Source of the DNA: an uncultured Clostridia bacterium
GTDB taxonomy: Bacteria > Bacillota > Clostridia > Peptostreptococcales > Anaerovoracaceae
Direction: 5' to 3'
Length of the DNA stretch: 18,736 nt
NCBI GenBank assembly: GCA_934234035.1
Contig: CAKQHH010000029.1
Coordinates: 1 to 18,736, forward strand
In this document: piece by piece, positions 1 to 7,062 of the stretch
Numbering within the stretch: position 1 is the first letter of the stretch
Layout of the letters: each line of letters begins with the position of its first letter
Notes under the pieces: model-generated
Database searches by the model: none
The model's input: only the letters and a program-made list of their open reading frames with translations
Told to the model about the DNA's origin: nothing
Program-made: the position numbers and the translations under genes

Positions 1-348
1 GCGGACTTGGTGCACGAATTCCCGCAAAACCTTGTTCTTTCGTTTCCTTTGCACCAAGTCTCGGGGACTTTTCGGCGTCCGGCCGGCGCGGACTTGGTGC
101 ACGAATTCCCGCAAAGCCTTGTTCTTCCGTTCCCTTTGCACCAAGTCTCAGGGACTTTTCAGCGCCCGGCCGGCGCGGACTTGGTGCACGAATTCCCGCA
201 AAACCTTGTTCTTTCGTTTCCTTTGCACCAAGTCTCGGGGACTTTTCGGCGCCCGGCCGGCGCGGACTTGGTGCACGAATTCCCGCAAAGTCTTGTTCTT
301 TCGTTCCCTTTGCACCAAGTCTCCAGGCCTTTTCGCCGTCCGGGCCGC
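1..348. repeat. Tandem array of four 87-bp hairpin-forming repeats
   Basis: Four near-identical units start at 1, 88, 175 and 262. Each carries a perfect 11-bp inverted repeat, GACTTGGTGCA and TGCACCAAGTC (4-14 and 50-60 in unit 1), around a 35-nt loop. Units are joined by GC-rich linkers containing GGCCGGC. Differences are scattered point changes; unit 4 diverges most at its right end. The array begins at base 1, so more copies may lie to the left. The period is 29 codons, which keeps a reading frame open by chance, but I see no evidence of coding. The function is unknown. Confidence 0.93.
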
Positions 349-356
349 CTTCAGAC

Positions 357-458
357 GAAAAGTGATGCGCGGAAGGCTCCAAACCGCGATGTAACCTCCT
401 CATCAGACACCCGGCAAAGAAGGTACATCGCGCCCCCTGCCTCCGCGCATCACTTTTC
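357..458. other. Large nested inverted repeat (possible structured RNA or mobile-hairpin remnant)
   Basis: A 17-bp perfect inverted repeat, GAAAAGTGATGCGCGGA (357-373) and its complement (442-458), encloses a second stem. The inner stem pairs CGCGATGTA with TACATCGCG, plus three further pairs after a one-base bulge. The two-tier shape would fold on either strand. It sits just after the 87-bp array and downstream of the minus-strand gene that ends at 589. No T-run marks it as a simple terminator, and I recognise no known RNA family. Confidence 0.6.
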
Positions 459-482
459 TTCATCTCAATTTCAAAAGAGCAG

Positions 483-514
483 AAAAGGAGAATGGCGGCC
501 GCCATTCTCCTTTT
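483..514. terminator. 32-bp perfect palindrome, likely bidirectional terminator
   Basis: AAAAGGAGAATGGCGG is followed directly by its perfect complement, so the strand folds into a 16-bp stem. It ends in TTTT on both strands, with further T-rich sequence beyond on each. It lies downstream of the minus-strand gene ending at 589 and can act as its intrinsic terminator. Confidence 0.6.
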
Positions 515-535
515 CCTCTTCTCCCCACAATCGAA

Positions 536-560
536 AGCTTCCGGCGGGACGCCGGAAGCT
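536..560 (-). terminator. Hairpin downstream of the PEPCK-like gene
   Basis: AGCTTCCGGCG and CGCCGGAAGCT form an 11-bp GC-rich stem with a 3-nt loop, about 30 nt after the minus-strand stop at 589. Only TTT follows on the minus strand, so it is a weak terminator alone. It may work together with the palindrome at 483-514. Confidence 0.5.
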
Positions 561-588
561 CACAAATATGTATCCACTAAATCCTTTT

Positions 589-2283
589 TTAATTTTCCTC
601 AATGAACCGGAGCAGGCCTTCGGCGCCCTTTACGATGCCACCCCGGTCTTCCGGTGCACAGCCCAGATGGGTGAACACTTCCCCGATGAATACATCGTTT
701 TTCTGCAGGCAGTCAAATACCTGATCGATGATTTCCTTACACATTTCCTGTTCCTGCATCGGGCCGAACGGATTGGCAAAATACGTGGTAGAAATGCCGG
801 TCTCCTGCGTCGTTCCCTTGGCCATTCTTTTACCCTCAATGAAGATGCTCTTCGCCTCTTCCAGGTCCTCCACCTTCCGCAGACCGATTCCGTCTCCGTA
901 GTTGTTGGCATAGGCGAACAAATCCACCGGATGGCTTTCCGTAATTACCGCATACGGCGCGGCCGGCGTGATAACGCGGGCGTTAGCTTTATCCGGGTTG
1001 AAGAAAACGGAACGGTTCATATCCCGGTACGGCGTTGCCGGATCCAGGTCGTCCAGCCGCACGAAGGCCCCGATTTCCGAACCCTGGGCGTACACCTGTC
1101 CGTCGTGAATGTGGAAAGTACCCATGTCATCGAAGACCACCTCGATATTGGCGATTTTGTCGTCGCCCAGAGATTTCAGCGCTTCGATGGTTTCCGATTT
1201 GCCGGCGCCGGAATCCCCCATCAGGCAGATTCCCTTCTTTTTGCCGTTCTTCAGCGTGATGTTGACGAAGGCGCCGTGAATCGGCAGCCAGCCCCGCTGC
1301 ATCATCGCCACGTTGTGGAGGGTCAGCACGCTCTTTTTCATGTAGCCGAAGTAGGTGATTTTCTCGCTGTAGGAAACGCTGCCCACCCACAGGGCGTTGT
1401 CCTCGTCGTAGTAGAATCCGCACTGATCCTTTCCGTCCTGGTTGCCGAAAATCAGGATGCAGTCCGGCTTCTTGGACGCTTCCTTCTTGGTTGCCAGCTC
1501 AAACAGGTTGGCACAAGCCACGCCGCTGGCCATGAAATCCCGGTGGAAGTAAATGAAAATCGTCAAATCGCCCACTTTTGCCGGGAAGCAGAAGAATTCC
1601 TCCCGATTGCCCGAGAAATTCTCCATCGGATTAGTGTCCAGCTTCTCGTACGGCCACTCCCGCTTGTTGGACTTGGTGTACAGAATCATCGGCGTCCGCA
1701 GCATGACGGAATCGATGAACATCATTTTACGAAGGGCATCGTAGGTGGAGTCAAACATAAAAGCATCATTTCGATACAGCGCCAAGCTGGCGTTGGTGCC
1801 CGCCGGCTGCTGACGATACACCTTGTTCGCTCTTCCCATCAGGGTCTGCTCCAGTCGGCGGAACGTGGACAGCAACAGCTGGTTGTGCTGGGAATCGCTG
1901 GCAACGAATACCGTGGACTCCACATCTCTCCGGCGATCCGTGGTGATGGAGTACCGGGCGTGCTGCTTCCAAAAGTCATAAATTCCCTCTACAAAGGCCA
2001 GCGCCGTCTCCCGATCTTCAATATACGGCATGTCCACCTCGTCCGCATCGAAAACAATCAATTCCCGAGCGAACTTGCACAGCGCCTGCACCGCATTCTT
2101 TTCCGACATGTCCCGAACCGCCCAGTCGTACAATCTGCGGTCCCGCTCCCGTAGGTATTCCAGATAATGGGCCACGAAAGCCTTGAATTCCTTGGACTTC
2201 AGCAAATCCGAACGAGACTCCGGATACGCCAAATCAAAATTCAGAATTACCATGTCATCGGTCAGATAAATTTTCTCTTTCAT
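589..2283 (-). CDS. PEP carboxykinase/HPr kinase superfamily P-loop protein
   Basis: A 564-aa soluble protein. Residues 356-363 read GDSGAGKS, followed by ETIEAL. This is the P-loop form typical of HPr kinase and close to that of ATP-dependent PEP carboxykinase. About 22 residues later VFDDMG (residues 383-388) supplies the acidic metal-binding pair of that superfamily. The C-terminal part, with KGTTQETGIST and FANPFGP, also looks PEPCK-like. The roughly 350-residue N-terminal half carries no motif I can name. Family knowledge supports ATP or PPi-dependent phosphoryl chemistry; the real substrate cannot be read from sequence. The start is well placed: AGGAGAGG lies just upstream of the ATG. 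The gene is monocistronic, with its own promoter and hairpins after the stop. Such proteins are often labelled PEP carboxykinase, but a central role in PEP/oxaloacetate conversion is not assured. Confidence 0.75.
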   Translation of the reverse strand: MKEKIYLTDDMVILNFDLAYPESRSDLLKSKEFKAFVAHYLEYLRERDRRLYDWAVRDMSEKNAVQALCKFARELIVFDADEVDMPYIEDRETALAFVEGIYDFWKQHARYSITTDRRRDVESTVFVASDSQHNQLLLSTFRRLEQTLMGRANKVYRQQPAGTNASLALYRNDAFMFDSTYDALRKMMFIDSVMLRTPMILYTKSNKREWPYEKLDTNPMENFSGNREEFFCFPAKVGDLTIFIYFHRDFMASGVACANLFELATKKEASKKPDCILIFGNQDGKDQCGFYYDEDNALWVGSVSYSEKITYFGYMKKSVLTLHNVAMMQRGWLPIHGAFVNITLKNGKKKGICLMGDSGAGKSETIEALKSLGDDKIANIEVVFDDMGTFHIHDGQVYAQGSEIGAFVRLDDLDPATPYRDMNRSVFFNPDKANARVITPAAPYAVITESHPVDLFAYANNYGDGIGLRKVEDLEEAKSIFIEGKRMAKGTTQETGISTTYFANPFGPMQEQEMCKEIIDQVFDCLQKNDVFIGEVFTHLGCAPEDRGGIVKGAEGLLRFIEEN

Positions 2284-2290
2284 TTCCTCT

Positions 2291-2386
2291 CCTATCGCTA
2301 AAACCCGCTCAGCATTTCGCCTAGCGAAATGTAGCTATGATACAAAACTACAACGATTGTACCACACCGAGCGGGTTTAGGATAGG
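2291..2386. other. Inverted repeat in the leader of the PEPCK-like gene
   Basis: CCTATCGCTAAAACCCGCTC (2291-2310) and GAGCGGGTTTAGGATAGG (2369-2386) are complementary apart from two bulged bases. They enclose a smaller hairpin, CATTTCGC with GCGAAATG (2313-2331). On the plus strand the right arm is followed by CTTTTTT, like an intrinsic terminator, although no plus-strand gene is visible. On the minus strand the 2291-2310 arm adjoins the AGGAGAGG ribosome-binding site, so pairing could hide it if transcription starts far enough upstream. Confidence 0.6.
2356..2363 (-). promoter_or_regulatory. Extended -10 promoter for the PEPCK-like gene
   Basis: On the minus strand TGGTACAAT fits an extended -10 (TGnTATAAT-like), placing the start of transcription near 2349 and a leader of about 65 nt. 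No good -35 is visible. An alternative with better spacing, TTGTTA-17 bp-TAATAA, lies at 2410-2438. It would give a longer leader containing both arms of the inverted repeat. Confidence 0.45.
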
Positions 2387-2455
2387 CTTTTTTATGACCT
2401 TATCCAAATTTATTATTTGTTTTTATCATCTATAACAATTTTCTATGTAGCTGCA

Positions 2456-2677
2456 TTAAGCATGCTTCCCGCCCAAGGAAAACAATCCGATAATCAGGCC
2501 GATGACCAGCAGCGGCATCGCCAGGTGCAGAAGTCCGCCCAGCAGCATTGCCACCAGCACAAACGGCAGTCCCAGCACCCAGAAAACTACTTTTACCAAG
2601 CCCCAGGTCGCCCGAAGTGCCAACGCGATCATTTCGAACACCAGAAATGTTATTCCGATTGTAAACAACGTAATCAT
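2456..2677 (-). CDS. Small two-helix membrane protein coupled to the SPFH gene
   Basis: A 73-aa, very hydrophobic protein with two or three membrane segments covering most of its length (about residues 3-20, 26-48 and 50-68) and a short GGKHA tail. It starts 3 nt after the stop codon of the SPFH gene. The AGGGAG ribosome-binding site lies inside the last codons of that gene, so the two are almost certainly translated together. SPFH proteins often pair with NfeD-type membrane partners. This protein lacks the soluble OB-fold of NfeD and may be a reduced analogue or an unrelated membrane anchor. I do not recognise a named family. Confidence 0.8.
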   Translation of the reverse strand: MITLFTIGITFLVFEMIALALRATWGLVKVVFWVLGLPFVLVAMLLGGLLHLAMPLLVIGLIIGLFSLGGKHA

Positions 2678-2680
2678 TTT

Positions 2681-3703
2681 TTACTCCCTATTCTCCAAGC
2701 TCTTCTGCATTTGGAAATTGCTTTCCGCCGCCCGCTTGGTCTGCTCGCTGGATTCTTCCCGCAGGCACGGGTCGTCCAGCTTCTCCTCCGCCTTTGGCCG
2801 GTACGGCTTAATTGGGGTTTTGTCCCCAATGCCCAGCGCCTCTCCGGCCACGCCCAGGGATGCCACGGAATCCATGATATCCGTCGGCATGTAAATCTTG
2901 GTGGCCTGGCCGTCGGAAATCTCCTTCAATGCCTCAATTCCTTTTAGCTTCAATACGTTTCCGTTCGGGCTGGCCTCATTCAGCATCTTGAGACCTTCCG
3001 CCTCTGCCTGGTACACCAGCTCGATGGATTTTGCCCGGCCTTCCGCCAGAGCAATCTGCGCTTCCTTCTCCGCTTCCGCCGCCAGAATCTTCGCCTTCTT
3101 GTCACCTTCCGCACGGGATACCACGGATTCCTGGTGCGCCTGGGCTTCCAGCACCGTCTGTCTTCTTTCCCGCTCTGCTCTCATCTGAGTGGTCATGACG
3201 TCTTCGATTTCCTTCGGCGGAGTGATGTTCTTCAGCTCCACACGGGTAACCTTCAGACCCCACGCATCCGTCGCTTCATCCAGAATGGTCTGAAGTCTTC
3301 CGTTGATTTCATCTCTGGAAGTCAGAGTCTGGTCCAGCTCCATGTCACCAATGATGTTTCTCAAGGTGGTGGCAGACAGGTTCTGCAGACCGAAAATCGG
3401 ATCTTCTACGCCGTAGGTGTACAGCTTCGGATCGAATACCTTGGCGAAAACCACGGAATCGATGCGCATGGTAACGTTATCCTTTGTGATTACCGGCTGC
3501 GGCGGAAAATCCAGCACCTGCTCCTTTAAGCTGATTTTCTTTACAATCCGGTCCAGGATCGGAATCTTTACGTGAATTCCGGCCTCCCAGGATGCCTGGT
3601 ATTTACCCAGACGCTCAATGACATACACGGCCTGCTGCGGCACAATTCGTACGTTCGGCAGTACCAGCACTAGAATAATTACAACTAAAGCAATAATCAT
3701 CAT
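2681..3703 (-). CDS. SPFH/band-7 (stomatin/QmcA-like) membrane protein
   Basis: A 340-aa protein with an N-terminal membrane anchor (about residues 2-16) and then the band-7 domain: VPQQAVYVIERLGKY, the VITKDNVTMRIDSVVF strand region, and TLRNIIGDMELDQTLTSRD. An alanine/glutamate-rich coiled-coil follows (about residues 175-245, MRAERERRQTVLEAQAH and onwards), then a charged C-terminal tail. This is the standard QmcA/stomatin order and length. Family members oligomerise in membrane microdomains and scaffold proteases and other proteins. The start has a strong GGAGG site 6 nt upstream. The gene lies behind a Mn2+-type riboswitch and terminator, so expression probably depends on metal. The partner membrane protein at 2456-2677 follows in the same transcript. 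Confidence 0.92.
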   Translation of the reverse strand: MMIIALVVIILVLVLPNVRIVPQQAVYVIERLGKYQASWEAGIHVKIPILDRIVKKISLKEQVLDFPPQPVITKDNVTMRIDSVVFAKVFDPKLYTYGVEDPIFGLQNLSATTLRNIIGDMELDQTLTSRDEINGRLQTILDEATDAWGLKVTRVELKNITPPKEIEDVMTTQMRAERERRQTVLEAQAHQESVVSRAEGDKKAKILAAEAEKEAQIALAEGRAKSIELVYQAEAEGLKMLNEASPNGNVLKLKGIEALKEISDGQATKIYMPTDIMDSVASLGVAGEALGIGDKTPIKPYRPKAEEKLDDPCLREESSEQTKRAAESNFQMQKSLENRE

Positions 3704-3759
3704 TTTTTCCTCCCTATATTGACATGAGAAATGCTTCCAATGAATCTCCCTGAATAATC

Positions 3760-3800
3760 AAAAAAGACTCATAACGACAGCGCATCTGTCGCCATGAGTC
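3760..3800 (-). terminator. Riboswitch-controlled intrinsic terminator
   Basis: On the minus strand GACTCATGGCGACAG and CTGTCGTTATGAGTC form a 15-bp stem (two wobble pairs) with a 5-nt loop, followed by a six-T run at 3760-3765. Its 5' arm contains CTCATGG, which is also the 3' side of the riboswitch P1 helix. Aptamer folding and termination are therefore mutually exclusive, as expected for an ON switch. Confidence 0.9.
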
Positions 3801-3885
3801 TTGCAATTTAAAACAAGCCGGGTCCTTTCTCTGGAAAGCCGAGGTGACGACTTGCTGCGCCGAAGCGCCTGCTACTCCCTCACGG
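3792..3885 (-). promoter_or_regulatory. yybP-ykoY family (Mn2+) riboswitch aptamer
   Basis: Read on the minus strand, the segment opens with CCGTGAG, then GGGAGTAGC, a short hairpin with a TTCG loop, AGTCGTCA, a CCGGCTTG segment, and closes with GCAAGACTCATGG. The GGGAGTAGC and GTCGTCA loops and the closing GCAAGAC are hallmarks I recall for the Mn2+-sensing yybP-ykoY class. CCGTGAG pairs with CTCATGG to make P1 (one G-T wobble). The aptamer sits between a good promoter and the SPFH gene and overlaps a terminator. Identification is by motif and architecture; a covariance search would settle it. Confidence 0.85.
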
Positions 3886-3911
3886 AGTTGGTTCGATTCA
3901 TTTGTGACGCA

Positions 3912-3940
3912 ATAGTACCACACTCCATATCCGGTGTCAA
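3912..3940 (-). promoter_or_regulatory. Sigma-A promoter for the riboswitch-SPFH transcript
   Basis: On the minus strand TTGACA (3935-3940) and TACTAT (3912-3917) are separated by exactly 17 bp. Transcription would start near 3905, about 20 nt before the aptamer. The -35 begins only about 16 bp after the cbiL stop codon. Confidence 0.85.
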
Positions 3941-3955
3941 CTATTATTTTGTGAA

Positions 3956-4639
3956 TTATTTTTTGCCGATCAGCAGGGTAAAATATCCGGCATTTTCCGG
4001 AATTTCTTCCACTTTTTCATACACCTTTTCCCCCGGCATCCCGCAGTTTTCCACGCCCTGTACGGACAGACCCGCCGCGGCGGATTCTTTTTTTACCCGT
4101 GACAGATGTTTTCCGGATTTCATGAGCACGTAAGTGCCCGGCGCCTCCAGATTCACCGACTCCTCGTTCCAGGCGGGGATCACCCGAAGCGTCTCCCGGT
4201 CCTCCGTCAGCGGCACGTTCAGTCGCGCGGCGGCGGCACAGAAGGAAGGAATCCCGTTCACAAGCTCCGTCCGGTGCCCCATGTCCTGCAGCAGCGTCTG
4301 AAGGTAGGTGAAAGTGCTGTAAATCGTGGCATCTCCCAAAGTCAGGAACACCACGTTCCGCCCCCGGTCCAGATGGGCCGCGATGGTCTCCGCCGCTTTT
4401 TGGCGAGCATCGGCCAAGGTCTCCGGGTCTCGGGTCATGGGGAGATCCAGCCCCAAAAGTATTTTGTTCGGGAGCTCCGGAACCGCCCGGACCGCGATTC
4501 GGTACGCCGCCGACTCTTCCGGCACGGTTCCCGGAAATGCGATGATCTCATTTTCCCGAATGATTCGCACCGCCTTCAACGTCATCAATTCCGGGTCCCC
4601 CGGGCCCACACCCACGCCGTACGCGATTCCTTTTTCCAT
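3956..4639 (-). CDS. cbiL: Precorrin-2/cobalt-factor II C20-methyltransferase
   Basis: A 227-aa tetrapyrrole methyltransferase. The N-terminal GVGVGPGDPELMTLKA is the glycine-rich signature of the family. FLTLGDATIYSTFTYL (about residues 98-113) and VNGIPSFCAAAARL (about 127-140) are typical of the CbiL/CobI branch, which methylates C20 of the corrin precursor in cobalamin synthesis using S-adenosylmethionine. The length is normal. It starts 14 nt after the argB stop with an AAAGGATG site and is the last gene of the argJ-argB-cbiL run. No other cobalamin gene is in the window, so the rest of the pathway must be elsewhere or absent. The choice between CbiL (anaerobic) and CobI (aerobic) rests on the presumed anaerobic host. 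Confidence 0.9.
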   Translation of the reverse strand: MEKGIAYGVGVGPGDPELMTLKAVRIIRENEIIAFPGTVPEESAAYRIAVRAVPELPNKILLGLDLPMTRDPETLADARQKAAETIAAHLDRGRNVVFLTLGDATIYSTFTYLQTLLQDMGHRTELVNGIPSFCAAAARLNVPLTEDRETLRVIPAWNEESVNLEAPGTYVLMKSGKHLSRVKKESAAAGLSVQGVENCGMPGEKVYEKVEEIPENAGYFTLLIGKK

Positions 4640-4653
4640 AAAAACATCCTTTT

Positions 4654-5544
4654 CTATTGGTTGTAGTATCTCGTTTCTTCCGGATTCATGATCGCCGTGC
4701 CGCAGCCTCGGTCGGTGAAAATCTCCAGCAGCAGGCAGTGAGGAATCCGGCCGTCCAAAATGTGCACCCGGTTGACGCCACCTTCGATGGCTTTGAGGCA
4801 GTTCTGCACCTTCGGAATCATGCCGCCGGTGATGATGCCCTCTTCAATCATCTCTTTGGCCTCATCGGTGTACAGCTCCGACACAAAAGAATCCTCATCG
4901 TTGATGTCCTCGTACACGCCGGAGGTGTCCGTGAGGAACGCCAGCTTGTCCGCTTTGAGGGCTTCCGCAATGGCCTCTGCCGCATAGTCCCCGTTGATGT
5001 TGAAGCTCTGACCGTCTTCGCCGATTCCGATCGGATAGATGATTGGGAGAAAATCATCATCCAACAGGTCGTAGATGATTTTCGTGTCCACGTGCTTCAC
5101 GGTGCCCACGTATCCGATGTCTTTGCCGTCGGGTTTGGCCTGTTCCGCCGCCATCAGCCGGCCGTCCTTGCCGCTGATGCCCACCGCCCGGACGCCCAAA
5201 TTCTGGGCCAAAGTCACCAGGTCGCTGTTCACTTTTCCCAAAACCATTTCCGCAATCTCCAAGGTGTCCGCGTCGGTAATTCGCAAACCGTTGTAGAACT
5301 TCGGTTCCACGCCGGCCTTCTTCATCCAGCGGCTGATTTCTTTTCCGCCGCCGTGCACTACCACCGGTTTGAAACCGCACAACTTCAGGAGAACCACATC
5401 CTCGATCACGTGATTCATCAGTGACTCGTCCAGCATGGCACTGCCGCCGTATTTTACCACAATGATTTTGCGGTTGAAACGCTGTATATACGGAAGCGCT
5501 TCCACAAGCACTTCCGCTTTCTCCAAATATTTGTTCAGATTCAT
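4654..5544 (-). CDS. argB: Acetylglutamate kinase
   Basis: A 296-aa amino-acid kinase that phosphorylates N-acetylglutamate in arginine synthesis. Recognisable parts are the N-terminal KIIVVKYGGSAM nucleotide-binding lysine and glycine loop (about residues 27-38), VVVHGGGKEIS (about 61-71) for substrate binding, NGLRITD (about 85-91), and NINGDYAAEAIAEAL (about 182-196). The C-terminal part has GGMIPKVQNCLKAIEGGVNRVHILDGR, split here as GGMIPKVQNCL and VNRVHILDGR, which is typical of ArgB. Its length matches the family. It begins 15 nt after argJ with an AAAGG site. Together the two genes cover acetylation and phosphorylation; argC, argD and argF are not in the window. Confidence 0.97.
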   Translation of the reverse strand: MNLNKYLEKAEVLVEALPYIQRFNRKIIVVKYGGSAMLDESLMNHVIEDVVLLKLCGFKPVVVHGGGKEISRWMKKAGVEPKFYNGLRITDADTLEIAEMVLGKVNSDLVTLAQNLGVRAVGISGKDGRLMAAEQAKPDGKDIGYVGTVKHVDTKIIYDLLDDDFLPIIYPIGIGEDGQSFNINGDYAAEAIAEALKADKLAFLTDTSGVYEDINDEDSFVSELYTDEAKEMIEEGIITGGMIPKVQNCLKAIEGGVNRVHILDGRIPHCLLLEIFTDRGCGTAIMNPEETRYYNQ

Positions 5545-5559
5545 CCCTGTACCTTTCTA

Positions 5560-6804
5560 TTATGAACGATAAGAACCGTTGATTTCAACATATTTGTAAG
5601 TTAAGTCACAGCCCCAAGCATAGGCTTCTTCGTCGCCGTCGTGAAGGTCGATTTCCACGGTCACCTTCTTTTCCGACATGACTTTCGTGGCAAAATCATC
5701 ATCGAACGGCACGGAAGCGGATCCCTTGCACACCTCCACCGTTCCTGCTGCGGAGCATACGCTGACATCGATATTGGATGCGTCAAAATCACAATCCGCA
5801 TATCCGATGGCACAGAGAATTCTTCCCCAGTTGGCATCCGATGCGAACACCGCCGCTTTGAACAGGGAAGAGCAGATGACGCTCTTGGCAACCTTTCTCG
5901 CACCGTCCTTGTCCGGCGCTCCGGTCACGTGGGCTTCCAGCAGCTTCTCGCAGCCTTCGCCGTCGCCGGCGATTTTCTGAGACAGGTCCACGGCTACGAT
6001 GTGCAGTGCGTCGCAGAATTTCTTGTAATCGTCTCCCGGCTCGGTAATCTCCTCGTTGCCGGCCAAGCCGTTGGCGATGACCACCACGGTGTCGTTGGTG
6101 GAAGTATCTCCATCCACGCTGACCTGGTTGTAGCTGTCCAGAATCTCATCGGACAGTGCCTTCTGCACCAGTTCTTTGGAGATCTTCACGTCCGTTCCGA
6201 TAAAACTCAGCATGGTTCCCATGTTCACGTGAATCATTCCGCTTCCCTTGGCGATGCCGCCGATGGTGCAGGTTTTGCCGTTCAGCTCAAAGGTGACGGC
6301 GCATTCTTTAATGTAGGTGTCGGTGGTGCGGATGGCATCGGCGGCCTGGGCAGAGCCCTCCGGGCTGAGCTTCTCGGCCAGCTCCGGAATGGTGTTCTGG
6401 AACGGTGCGATTTCCAGCGGCACCCCGATTACCCCTGTGGCTGCCGGCAAAACGTCCGCTGCTTTGATGCCCAAAGCTTCCGCTACCAGCTCGGTTTCCT
6501 TCTGCGCGATTTCTACGCCATTCGGTGTGCAAGTGTTGGCGTTTCCGCTGTTGCAGATAATCGCCTGTGCCACACCGTCCTGCAGGTGGTCCTTCGTCAC
6601 GGCGATGTGCGCCGCCTTCACTTTATTCTTGGTATACACAGCGGCGGCGTTTCCCGGCACTTCACTGTATACCAGTGCCAGATCACCCTTCTCCGCATTC
6701 TTTCCGATTCCGGCATAGGCCCCTGCAGCCTTAAATCCCTTCGCCGCTGTAACGCCGCCCTCGATAACCTTGATTTCGTTCATTTCAATACTATCCTTGC
6801 TCAT
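5560..6804 (-). CDS. argJ: Bifunctional ornithine acetyltransferase / N-acetylglutamate synthase
   Basis: A 414-aa ArgJ that transfers acetyl from N-acetylornithine to glutamate, the recycling step of arginine synthesis. It carries ICNSGNANTCT (about residues 82-92), the oxyanion segment ATGVIG (T123-G124) and KGSGMI followed by NMGTML, with the nucleophile at Thr197. ArgJ cleaves itself just before this Thr to give alpha and beta chains. The usual context is PNMATML; here it is VNMGTML, so the residue before the cut is Gly rather than Ala. The C-terminal end GSYRS is typical. The ATG at 6804 has AAGGAGG 8 nt upstream; Met8 is a weaker alternative start. It is the first gene of the operon and probably under ArgR/AhrC control from the site at 7151-7168. 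Confidence 0.96.
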   Translation of the reverse strand: MSKDSIEMNEIKVIEGGVTAAKGFKAAGAYAGIGKNAEKGDLALVYSEVPGNAAAVYTKNKVKAAHIAVTKDHLQDGVAQAIICNSGNANTCTPNGVEIAQKETELVAEALGIKAADVLPAATGVIGVPLEIAPFQNTIPELAEKLSPEGSAQAADAIRTTDTYIKECAVTFELNGKTCTIGGIAKGSGMIHVNMGTMLSFIGTDVKISKELVQKALSDEILDSYNQVSVDGDTSTNDTVVVIANGLAGNEEITEPGDDYKKFCDALHIVAVDLSQKIAGDGEGCEKLLEAHVTGAPDKDGARKVAKSVICSSLFKAAVFASDANWGRILCAIGYADCDFDASNIDVSVCSAAGTVEVCKGSASVPFDDDFATKVMSEKKVTVEIDLHDGDEEAYAWGCDLTYKYVEINGSYRS

Positions 6805-6884
6805 TTCCGGTCCTCCTTAAAACTCAAATACCCATTTCCCTAAGCCGCTCCGCGATTGGCCGCGTGCGGTTGTGTTTTGTGTTG

Positions 6885-7000
6885 TAACCCTTCGGGATTC
6901 TCGCCGTCCCTTCGAGATTCCGTTATGGTCCCTCTGTTTGGAGCCCTCCAGGATTCTGTTGTGGTCCCTCCGGGATTCCCCGCCGTCCCTCCGGGATTCC
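6885..7000. repeat. Degenerate 21-bp tandem repeats in the argJ leader
   Basis: Copies of a GTCCCTCCGGGATTCC-like unit start at 6885, 6906, 6943, 6964 and 6985, with a decayed partial copy near 6928. The last two are identical over 16 bp and most spacings are 21 bp. They lie between argJ and its putative promoter, so they would be in the argJ leader RNA. I see no reading frame worth calling. With the elements listed separately, they make up most of the gene-free stretch 6805-7469. Confidence 0.8.
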
Positions 7001-7062
7001 TCGCCCCTAAAAACAAATACCGACCGGACACACCCGCATGGGCGCTTCCGCACGGTGATAAT

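Noticed and set aside
1..348. CRISPR array or integron attC array
   Set aside because: Whole 87-bp units repeat with no unique spacers and no cas genes. There are no attC core sites and no gene cassettes between units.
357..458. Hammerhead ribozyme
   Set aside because: The minus strand contains CTGATGAG, but no properly placed GAAA or cleavage triplet follows, so the core is incomplete.
7..2154. Very long plus-strand open frame (715 codons)
   Set aside because: It runs through the non-coding 87-bp repeats and then antisense to the P-loop gene at 589-2283. The translation has no family resemblance, and the open frame follows from the 87-bp period and the codon bias of the opposite gene.
5641..6843. 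400-codon plus-strand frame opposite argJ
   Set aside because: It lies entirely antisense to a clear argJ, has no ribosome-binding site and has a composition typical of a shadow frame.
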